From Pycnococcus provasolii (Eukaryota > Chlorophyta > Pseudoscourfieldiophyceae > Pseudoscourfieldiales), in the NCBI GenBank assembly GCA_049487715.1, contig CP150569.1, positions 248,001-312,000 of the forward strand: a stretch of 64,000 nucleotides of DNA. Direction: 5' to 3'. Positions 54,101-64,000 of the stretch are shown here, one piece after another. The notes under the pieces are model-generated. The model saw nothing but the letters and a program-made list of their open reading frames with translations. It was not told where the DNA came from and ran no database searches. Numbering within the stretch: position 1 is the stretch's first letter; the number at the start of each line of letters is the position of its first letter. The translations under genes and the position numbers were made by a program.

Positions 54101-57100
54101 CGTGGAATACTACAGTACTCGGACGCCGTCGGTGTCGCCATCACGTCATTCAAAATGAACGAGATAGAGGGTTGCACGACCAAGTGCGTTCACTACGTCC
54201 ACGATGGTTCTGATACGACCAGTGATACCTTTCAGGTGACTTACCGGGATGCCACCTCAGCCGCAAGTGCGGCCCAGACCATCTCTATCACGGTCACTCC
54301 AGTAAACGACCAAACTCCGGTGGTCAATCCAAATACCGGATTCACGTTGAATGAGGGTGCGACGCATACGATTGCGGCAGGCCAGCTTTTTGTGACAGAT
54401 GCTGATAACATCGGCGGCACAACACTCACTCTGACCTTGACTGGAGATGCAACAAATGGGGAAGTTCGCCTGAATGGTGTCAAGCTGAATGCTGGAGGCA
54501 CATTCACAACCACCAATATCAACTCGAATCAAGTGACGTACGTGCATTCGGGCAGTGAAACGACAAGTGACACCTTTAAGGTGACTCCAAACGATGGAAC
54601 GAATACAGGAGCAGAGGTGACCGTGGCCGTGACTGTTACCCCCGTCGACGATCAAGCTCCTGTAATCGCGCCGACGGGTCCCACATTTACTGTGGCGGAG
54701 GCTGGGACATTCACGCTTGTGCAAGGAAGCAATGCGGGTCAGATTGACATCACCGATGCGGATTCGAATCCCACGTCGACTGGAAACGCCAACCTCATCT
54801 TCCAGGTGACGACGAACCCTTCCAAGGGCAAGGTTGTGCTTTCGACGGATACAGCTACGCCAATCACAAGTTTCACAAGAGCAGATCTTGTCGGAAATTT
54901 AGTGCAGTACATTCAAGACGGAACCGAAGGTCCGACTGACACATTTGTGCTTACGCCGAAAGATTCGCTGACTCCAACGCCGAATCAAGGAACAGCGGCA
55001 ACCGTGACGGTGACAATCACCGATGTCAACGACCAAACGCCCGTTGCTGCGAATAACAATGGTTTGACCGTTGCCGAGAGCCAGACAAAAACAATAACGA
55101 GTGCAATGTTATCTGCAACGGATGCAGATGCAAGCCAGGATGCTGGTCTGTTGACATTTACGGTGACAACACCAAATGACCCTGCGAAGGGAAAGCTCGT
55201 CTTCAGCGATGCGACTGGCGTTGCGATAACGTCTTTTACTCAAAACAAAATATCGAGTGTGGCGACCTGTGCTACGCAGTGCGTGCAATACGTCGCATCG
55301 GGCACGCTGACCGGAACTGCCAATATTATGGACAGTATCACCTTTTCGATTTCGGACGGCACAAACACTCTTACAGGCGTCGTTTTCTCCATCACGATTA
55401 CTCCCGTCGACAACACTCCTCCAGTTGTGGCTAAGAATACCGGATTTACCTTGAACGAGGGTGCTACCTTTACAATCACAAACACGGAGCTGCAAGTCAC
55501 CGATGCTGATGTACCAGCTGCACACGTCGTCTATTCAGTGACAACGGGTGTTTCGAATGGAGCATTGCAGAAAAGTGGAACAACAACCACTACTTTCACG
55601 CAGTCGGACATTGATTCGAGCATCATCACATACGTCCACAATGGCGGTGAAACCACCTCGGACAGCTTCACATTCTCAGTCACTGATGGGGCGAATCCTG
55701 TGACTGGCACCACGGTTTCCATTACAATCACTCTTGTGAACGAGAACACTCCGACACAGGCACAGAATAATGGCGCCTCTGTGAATGAGGGAGGGACCGT
55801 GGCGATTACGCAAGCGAGGCTGCAGTACACAGACGCTGACACGGGAGCATCATCGCACTCAACAATAACATACACAGTCACAACCAATACCGCGAAGGGG
55901 CGGTTGGAGCTCAGCACGGCTGCGGGCACAGGAATCACTAGCTTCACGCAGGCGAATATTGACGCAAATATCGTCCAGTACGTGCATACCGCAAGCAACG
56001 CGGACCCGGACTCATTCGTCTTCACGGTGTCGGATGGACTGAATACCGTGACTTCACAGACATTTAGCATAACCGTGGGAGCTGTTGATGACGCCCCAGT
56101 GCTCACGACAAATGCTGGCGCCACGATGGCGGAGGGCGCAACCCTGACAATTACGAACGCTATGCTGGCCGCAACTGACACAGACACAGCTGCTACCGCT
56201 GTTATATTCAGTGCTATTCCGAATCCTGCGACGAATGGATATGTTCAGCTTAGCTCAGCTGCGGGAACACCAGTCACGCAGTTTACACTCGCTGCCTTAA
56301 ACTCCGGGAGTGTTCAATTCGTACACGATGGGAGCGATACCACTGCCGCAAGCTTTACCTTTGCAGTCAAAGATGCGACAACGACTCTCGCCGCCGCAAC
56401 GTTTTCTATTACGGTAACGCCTGTCAACGACGGTGTGCCTGTGCCAGCGGGCTCTCGTGCCATTACAGTGGCAGAGGGAGCAACGAAGACCATCACAACC
56501 GCAATTCTTTCAGCTACTGACGCCGACACCTTGGATTCTACTCTCACGTTTACCGTCACGTCTGGACCAAGCAATGGCATACTCGTGCTTTCCACCGCCA
56601 CGAGTACTGCCATCACTTCTTTCACGCAGGATAAGATCTCTGCTACAGATGCATGCGCAACAGCTTGCGTGCAGTACAAGCATGGCGGTGGCGAAAATAC
56701 AGCCGACTCTATCACATTCACCATCAGTGACGGTGTGAATAGCGCCGTCGCAACGCTCTCAATCACGATCTCTTCAGTCAACAACAAGGTACCCGCACTC
56801 ACTACGAACACGGGAGGCACTTGTGCTGAACAAAGTACGCTCACCCTTGCGTCGACAATGCTTGCCGCGACGGACGCGGATACGGACGACAGCACAATCA
56901 TATTCTCAGTTACAACTCCACCCGCTAAGGGACGTCTGGAGCTAAGCAGCGCACCGGGAACGAGTGCGACTAGCTTCGTGCAGAGTCAGCTTACAGGCGG
57001 AAATGTTCGATATGTGCATACAGATGCCGAGGTTCCAGCAGCTGGGTCGACTGACACAATCATATTCAGTCTCAGCGATGGCACGAACAACAATCCAAAT

Positions 57101-60100
57101 CAAATTTTCACCATCACGTTAACGCCCGTGGATGATCTCGCACCCACGATTCCCGTGAATAATCAGCTCACCGTCGCAAAGGGAGGTGCGGCAAGCATCA
57201 CAAGCGCCATATTGAGATCGGTGGATACGGATACGCCCTCGGCGTCATCACTTACATTCACCATCACCACGCCACCGTCCATGGGAACCGTTTCACCGTC
57301 GCCATTCACGCAAGCAAACATCGATGCCGGTTCCGTGTCCTACACTCACAATGGGCAGAATTTTGCTGATCCCTCAGCCAGCTCCGTCTCAGATAGCTTG
57401 CAGTTCAAAGTATGCGACAGTGCAAATAATTGTCTCACGGGACAGACGTTGAGTATTAAGGTCACCAACTCGGATACCACAGCACCGACTGTGACTGCTG
57501 GTACCCTGACCGTAGCGGAGGGTGGCCAGAAGGTTTTAGATTCCACGGCACTTTCAGTTACAGATATCGACACCGCCGCCGCAGACGTTAAAGTCACGAT
57601 ATCTAATTTGCCCCAGAATGGTAAGCTTGAGCTCATAAGCAATCCTGGTACCGCTGTGACAACATTCACCGCCGCGGATCTCTCTGCGGGCAAGATCAGG
57701 TATGTCCATGACGGCTCAGACACCACGAGCGACGCGTTCAAGGTGAGTGCCGCGGACGTGGCTGGCAATGCAGCTGCCGGAGTCTTCGAGGTGAAAATCG
57801 TTGTCACTCCCGTGAATAACGGCATACCAAAGGCAACGGTGAATACTGGACTAACTGTGAACGAAGGCGATACCCTGACCTTGACATCAGCGGAGCTTGA
57901 GGTGAAGGATCCCGATACGTCAGATGCCGATATCACAATCACTGTTGGCACCCCTCCTACGCATGGAAAATTGCAGCTTTCCTCTTCGCCTGGCGTTGAT
58001 GTCGTCTCATTCACTGCCGCAGACCTTGCCGCTGGGAAAATTCAGTACGCTCACAATGGTGCTTCGGAAGAGGCAACCTCGGACAGCTTTACGCTAAGCG
58101 CGAGCGATGGCGTCAACACCAGTCCTGCCATTGTCGTTGCCGTGACGATCATCTTAAAAAATGACAACGCACCAGAGATTATCAGCAACGGCATTAATCT
58201 AAAGCAGGGCGAAACGCACAAGATTCAATCGCCTTCAGATATCCTCGTGCGTGATCTTGACAGCCCTCCTCCCGAGAGCATCGTTGTGAGCATTGTGCAG
58301 CAGCCGCAGCACGGTAATTTATTTGCAACGGGGCAGGCTGGCATAATCTCCTCATTTACAGCGAAAGACTTGCTTGACGGTAAACTGACATATGTGCATA
58401 ATGGCGGCGTGGGTCTCTCCGATTCGGTCACACTTCGGGCAAGCGATGGTGAGCTCACCGGAACATCAACGAAGGTGCCAATTACTATGCAAGCGGTTGA
58501 TGTTGTCAGCCCGAAGAAGCAAACTCTTTTGCCGATGACAGCAGAGCGAGGTAGAACCACGGTCATTACTGAGATGCGATACGTCGACGACAAGGCTACC
58601 GCTTTTGGCGTATACTATGACGTATCCAGTGCACCCGCCAATGGCCTCATACAGCGCACCAGCGGTTCGGGTGCGATTACAGTGACTAATTGGAATCAAG
58701 GTGAAGTAGATAGCGGTAGAATCGTGTACACGCACAATGGAAGGCATGACAAGACAGACAAAATGGTTTTTTCTGTCACCGATACGATCTCGCCACCTAC
58801 TACCAACCAGGTGCTCGAAATCAACATTGTTGACACGCTTCCGCCAGAGCTGTCTGCCAAAATCTCAAATACTGACGATCCAAACAAGTTCGATTTTGAA
58901 TATACGGTTGATGAGGAATGTACGCTATATTTCGTCATGATGAGTGTCACCGAGGAGCCACCGTCTATCACAGACGTCATCAATGGTGCGCTCCCCGCAT
59001 CCAAGATTGTTTATCAGAAGCAGGAAAACATTGAAAGCATCCAGCAGCTCGGAAAGTCGCAGGCCTACACCATATCTGGCACATTCCTACCTGGCCGAAG
59101 CTACGTGCTGTATGTTGCAGCCGTGGATCTCTACAACAATGAGGCACTTACGACACTACCCGTGGCGTCGACGGGAATTGCCATAGTGACGCAAAATGGT
59201 TTAGACAATCTCGCTATACGAGAGGGAAATGGCATTGGTGAAGCTTCCGTTCTCCCGCAGAGCGATACGTACTCCATATCTCTCACGCGCCAGCCAAGCA
59301 CCGCTGTGAACGTAAAGGTGCAGCTTGGAGGTGCGGCGGCATTACAAATCAAGGCCAGTGTCAACGACAAGGCAAATACTTCTCGCCGCAATATCATAGG
59401 AGATGCAGGTGGAATGGTCGTGGCTGAGCTAGTATTTTCACCAAGCGACTTCAGCAAGCCCCGCGAGATATTGGTCACCTCCATTGACGATCGTTTCGTG
59501 GAGGGACCTCATGCGGTCTTCATCGAGCATGCCGTGAGCACAGATGACACTGTTTATAAGTCAATTTATGACGGATCGGTGCCACCCAGCCTTCGCGTGA
59601 ACGTGGATGAAGACGATGATGTTGCGAGTGTGATTGTCGAGCCAGATGAGGTGACCGTCGCGAAGGGTTCGACACGAGATGTGCTGGTATCTCTCGGCGG
59701 GGCGCCACCACCTGGAGACGAGGTGTTAGTCAAGTTTACGACACCTATCGGACGTGACGTGAATGCTTCCATATCGCTTTCAGAAACGACCCTAAGATTC
59801 GACTCTAAGGATGCCTTCGAGCCGCAGGTCCTCAGCGTGACCGCTCAATTCACGGCGCGGTATATTGGCGTGCAGGTTGTCAGGGTTCCGATTTCAGCCA
59901 TTTCCACGGTGACTGCATTTGCCAACCTTGCAGAACAGGATCTCATCGTGCGCGTAAATGACACCACAATACCACGCCTCGTCTTCCGCGAAGAGCAGCG
60001 CAACTTTCAAGTTGGATATGCAATCGGGCCGAGAAAGCTCGGTGTGAGTCTCAGCACTATGCCAACGGCGTCAGTTACGGTGGACTTGTCCATCCTATCG

Positions 60101-63100
60101 AGCAGCGGGTTACCAGAAAAGCGCAATCTGCGGCAGCAGCTTGATATTTACCCCTCGAGGATTACCATCGAGCCGAATGCTTGGAACGCGTTCGCAGAGA
60201 TTGACGTCATTGCAATGTCTGATGGTCATGCAGATGATCGTTTCGAAGTGGTTCTCAGTGCAACGACATCGTCGGATGATTTGAGCTACAATTCGGCGAG
60301 CGCGCATCGAACTGTTGACGTCACAGTCTTCGACGTGGATCGTCAGGTACTAAGCATTTCTGTCGCGAAAAAGGACAGCATCACCGTTTCGGAGGACGAG
60401 CTCATCAACGCGACGTCGCCACGAGATGCGCCAAGTCAGAGTGACTCCAATGGGCTGTATTTGCTACCGCAATCCGAGGAATTAACGAAAGCGGTGGCAA
60501 AACGCGGATCCTCTGTAACCGTGACGGAGGGAAGTCAGGCGACCACGAAGCTTGAGATTCAAGCTGTTCCTCTGAGCGACGTTGGCATGACATTTGTGCT
60601 ACGCGCAACGCGGGTCAAGCCGGTGATAGATTCAATCGAGCTACCGGCAACGACTACGACTACGACGACCAAGTCGTCGACGACGACGACAACAACAACA
60701 ACAACAACTACTACTATTGTCGGCACAACCACCACGACAGCAGTGACAGTCGCAACTAAGCCGGCAGGCAATAACACGAACACAACAATCATGATGGAAA
60801 CGAATACTACGACAGCCTCTCCCATCAATGCGTCTATGAGTCGTTTTCGACGCACTCTGCTCCAGGACGAGCTGTTCTCAGCCGACGAACTAAGCAATCT
60901 TGTGATGCTTAGCCCAACAAGTCTCGCATTCGGCACAGATGAGGCAAATATCCCGAAGTCGGTAGAGCTGAACTTTTTCGATACGTCAACGTACCATGGC
61001 AGTTTTTACATTGAGGCATTGCCAGTCATACAAACCGACGATCCACTGTACAGCACGCTTCTTCCAAATCCTATCGTTTTCCAAGTTATCGAGAATGACG
61101 AGCTTGGCTTGCTCATCACGCCGACGCCATCGGCATACCTCGTAGGAGATGCTGAAGAAAAGCTAGAAATTCGCCTCCGCAGTGCTCCGCTTCAGTCAGT
61201 CTCTTATGAAATTCAAGTACCCTCAGGACAGTCACATATTTCAATCGAACCCTCGCGAGTATCGTTCGATGCGACAAATTGGAATGATACGAGGACATTC
61301 ACTGTGCGCCAGCGTATAGCATCAGCGCCTGCAGTCTCAAACTTTGACGCGTGCTTTACCGCCGTGGGTGCATGTGAGGACAACTTCTACTGCGCACTTT
61401 CGTCAGGTACTGACACCTTCTTAAATCCATGCATCCGCGTGGCTGCGCGCAAAGCGCCCATGGCGCCACAGAGCGCTGTGCCGCCTAGCTGCGCGGTAAA
61501 TCTCGCCTCAAAGGCTAGAGTCGCGGCGCCCATACCATGTTCTGATCCTGTCATCTTCGTGGAGGAAGGTGACTGGAAATCGCTCAACCCCGCGGCACCG
61601 ACTCCTAGCAGCCCACTTTATCGCATCGAGATGGCATCGCCAGTGTACCGCCTAACATCGGAACCACGCGTTCCCGATGACGAACTTGGATTTTCCGTGC
61701 AAATTGCTGTCCCGCGCGTTGGCGACCTGTCGCTGACATTACCACCATTCGTCGCGCTATACACTGGGCTAGATAACGCCAACGGGGCGCCGTGGAAAGT
61801 GCTTGGTGCCACAGCAGCTCCGATATTCCCGGACACTTCTAGCTCTGAATTTGGAGCTAAGTTTAGCCTTCAGCGCCTCGGATTTGCCGTGGTTGTACGT
61901 CTCACATCCAAGCTCGATGTTGTCACATCGGAGGCAGCAGCGTCAGGTGTGGATGCCGCTGGATCACCAAATGAATTCGTTGAGCTCTACGGATCTCGCA
62001 CGGGCAAGCCGGTGGTGGTTGACGCGAATGTTCGCTTTATGGCCGATGCCGGCGCACTACAGCACGCAAAGATCACCGAAGATGCTCTCGTGAACAACGT
62101 GTCTGCCACCTTCGTGGAGGGAACGTATCAGTCGTCGGGCGATCTGCTTCTATTTGGTGAACGTATGTGCACAAGCCAGTGCGAATTCAAGACTGTTAAA
62201 GCGGATGGCGTCACATCGGCGTCAATTGATGTGGACTGGCATGCAGGAATGGGAGTTCTCACGCTGCGCCCAAAGAAGAGCGATGCAAACGACATCGCAT
62301 TTTTGCAATCTCTTTTGCGCCAGGTGTCGTATGTGCACGTGGGAGATGCACCAGCTTCCATCAATCGTCGGATTGAATTTCGAGCAAGCCAGCTTCACGC
62401 GAGTGCATCCTCAGCGGTCGACGCGACGCTTTCGGTCAAGCCATTCAACGATCCGACGACCATATCATGCACCAAATTCGCCGTTGGTTTCAAGGCTCAG
62501 GATGTGATTCCCGTGGATCGCAGTGTAGAAATCATCGACCCCGACGACGTGCAGTTTGCCGGTGCCGAGGTATGTATAGTAGATTCGTTCGACGCGAGAC
62601 ACGACTTTTTGCATTATCTTCCCGCAGAGGCTGTCGTGACATCGAATGGCGGCGAAACCTCGAAAGCGGCACGAACGGACCTCCGATGGTCGTTCGATCA
62701 ATTGAAAGGCTGTTTGACTTTTGATAGCATCGCCTCGCGCGTCGACTATCAGAAAGCTCTTCGCCTTGTCAGCTTCGAGTTTCGGAGCGAATCGCTGAAA
62801 GATGTGACGAGGAGCATAAGCTTTCGCATGCGTGATCTTTCAAATACCATGTCGCAACCTTGCGTCATATCTGGCAGCATCGCGAAGGAGACGAAGCCAC
62901 CGCGATGGGCATTTGGTCTGGATGTGATCAACATCCTCCAAAACACATCAGCGCTGGGTTACAAGGTGTCCGCGGAAAATGACAAGCGGGCGGTGCGTTA
63001 TGTGCTTGTCTGCGACGGGTATCGCGGAACTGTGAAATTGAACAACGTGACTGGTGAATTTGACTACACTCCACGTACACCGTTCGTTTATGGGCCCGAC

Positions 63101-64000
63101 GACTTCCTGGTGCGCGCCGAAGATGTCGAAAATGGTTTATCCTCGAGTGTGATTACCATTCGCATAAATATCATTAATGTGCTTGATGCTCCCGTGGCGG
63201 AGTCGATGCACGTTGACGCGTTTGAGGATGTTCTCGAAACCATCGGGCTACCTGTGAAGGATTTTGATGGACCTGCAGCCGAAGAAATTGCATACGTCAA
63301 AATCGTGAACGAGACTACCGATGGGAACACGCTCCGACTAACGCCACCACCGGGCACGGAAAATGCGCTGAATCGTCGCAGTGCCAGCCTGACGGTGCAG
63401 TACTTAGCAAGCTCAAAGAGCATCGCGCTGCAGGCAAGGGCTGATGCATTTGCGTACCAGGCGGTGGACGTTGACGGTCTTCCATCAGAGGTTGCTCGCG
63501 TAAAAATCACGCTGCACGCGAAGGCGGAAACACAAAGCCTACCTGTTGCTCTCAATTCCACAATTACGATGCTCGAGGATACCACCTTGGAGGAACACCT
63601 TCCATTCGAGTATAACTACACGAAGCATATTATTTTCCGCCTGATTGGCAGTCCAACGCTAGGTAGAGTTGAGTTGCTTGACGAACGCACGGGTGCATTT
63701 CGGTACACTCCGTACGCCGACGCTACTGGAAGCGACACAATCAAATTTCGCATAACCGGTGTGTACGGCATCACTTCCTCGATAGGCACGACAACAATTG
63801 TCGTCGAAGAGGAGGACGATGCTCCCGTTGGCGCGTGTGCACTGGAGGGTCCGAACACACTGCCATATGCCCTCGCCTATAATCTGTCCTTTGGCATCTT
63901 GCCAGAACCTGGTGCCGGTACAGAGGCTTGGGCGGCAGTCTTGGACAACGACCCTAGCACGAGCATGACCCAGTATCGGAACACCCTCGACTCGCTCGAG
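51133..64000 (+). CDS. giant surface/adhesin-like protein, 5' part, with one frame interruption
   Basis: The gene starts at the ATG at 51133 and runs past the right edge (>4,280 codons). After a Ser-rich start there is a membrane or signal-anchor helix (ASSPLLAVVLLLLALFM, ~150-165). Next are a LamG/ConA-like domain (FTFESWVWVYDVG, WHHVAVSIDFTAGGAKLYVD, GFMKDIRIWDSVRTSGEI), a PA14-like domain (NFFARYSAYLTPASSGTHSF), an FN3-like stretch, and about 15 CSPG/cadherin-like repeats of ~115 residues (53.6-58.85 kb; pattern NEGAT..I....L...D.D, GxLxLS, YVHxGxxTTSDxF, ITVTPVND). Calx-beta-like repeats (59.2-60.4 kb), a poly-Thr tract (60.64-60.76 kb) and further cadherin-like units follow. The frame is interrupted at ~53221: the first frame ends at TGA 53236-53238 and the next runs open to 64000. 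It is probably a large extracellular adhesion protein. Confidence 0.8.
60640..60765 (+). repeat. trinucleotide tract encoding poly-Thr linker
   Basis: ACG/ACT/ACC/ACA-type trinucleotides encode a Thr-rich linker (about 35 residues, with KSS and IVG breaks) within the giant surface protein, separating Calx-beta-like from later domains. Such linkers are often O-glycosylated in extracellular proteins. Confidence 0.7.

Noticed and set aside
55109-58014. Minus-strand open frames of 138-222 codons under the giant surface gene
   Set aside because: They mirror the plus-strand repeats (same ~345-nt periodicity) and have Val/Ser-rich sequences typical of antisense of Thr-rich repeats.
1-64000. CRISPR arrays, rRNA and tRNA genes, autonomous transposase or reverse transcriptase genes
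   Set aside because: No regularly spaced direct repeats, rRNA-like sequence or catalytic transposase/RT motifs were seen by eye; tRNAs cannot be excluded without a tRNAscan run.

Overview
The window reads as nuclear DNA of a compact, intron-poor eukaryotic genome, most consistent with a photosynthetic green-lineage microalga of prasinophyte type. Green or plastid markers are a two-domain WRKY transcription factor, a Psb27-like thylakoid-lumen protein with a bipartite targeting peptide, a DUF3119 plastid membrane protein, an organelle-type bL36 ribosomal protein, an organellar glutamyl-tRNA synthetase and isopentenyl phosphate kinase. Eukaryotic housekeeping markers are Exo70, a TRAPPC12-like subunit, DPM3, a class I histone deacetylase, a DEAH helicase and peroxisomal urate oxidase. 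Genes alternate on both strands with short gaps. Two ordinary spliceosomal introns are clear (DEAH helicase and HDAC). The genus cannot be fixed from sequence alone. The starts given here are ATG codons; many longer open frames begin at non-ATG codons and were trimmed.

Layout. 0.6-14 kb: a small unknown gene, a calpain-fold protein that has lost catalytic residues, a saccharopine-dehydrogenase-like oxidoreductase, isopentenyl phosphate kinase, a basic unknown protein, an unresolved coding segment, Psb27, Exo70 and a triose-phosphate/nucleotide-sugar type transporter. 14-26 kb: decayed coding sequence, a 1,406-residue DEAH helicase, DUF3119, myo-inositol oxygenase and two unknown Ala-rich membrane proteins. 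26-35 kb: BTB-like protein, GluRS, bL36, DPM3, a membrane-anchored methyltransferase, urate oxidase, a foldback element and a selenocysteine glutathione peroxidase. 36-49.7 kb: WRKY factor, HDAC, a small unknown gene, an RsfS/Iojap-domain protein, an LSMT-like SET protein, a TRAPPC12-like protein, a secreted clan GH-A glycoside hydrolase and a small SET protein. 51.1-64 kb: the 5' part of a giant surface protein (LamG-like, PA14-like, about 15 CSPG/cadherin-like repeats, Calx-beta-like, further cadherin-like modules) running off the right edge.

Main observations. (1) The glutathione peroxidase has an in-frame TGA exactly at the catalytic Cys/Sec position, with a candidate SECIS hairpin in its 3' UTR. 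(2) Nine short TTAGGG/CCCTAA arrays all lie 45-190 nt upstream of start codons, eight of them in divergent intergenic regions, and none in genes or convergent gaps. This suggests a telomere-repeat promoter element. (3) A ~635-bp foldback element sits beside the longest array. (4) Two genes need either a one-base correction or removal of a 20-22 nt GT-AG segment to be read through. (5) Several larger intergenic regions hold decayed protein-coding remnants of unknown origin.

Functionally this is a mixed housekeeping neighbourhood rather than one operon-like system: plastid maintenance (Psb27, DUF3119, bL36, GluRS), secretory pathway and surface (Exo70, TRAPPC12, DPM3, transporter, glycoside hydrolase, giant adhesin), redox and metabolism (GPX, uricase, MIOX, IPK) and chromatin or transcription (HDAC, SET, WRKY).
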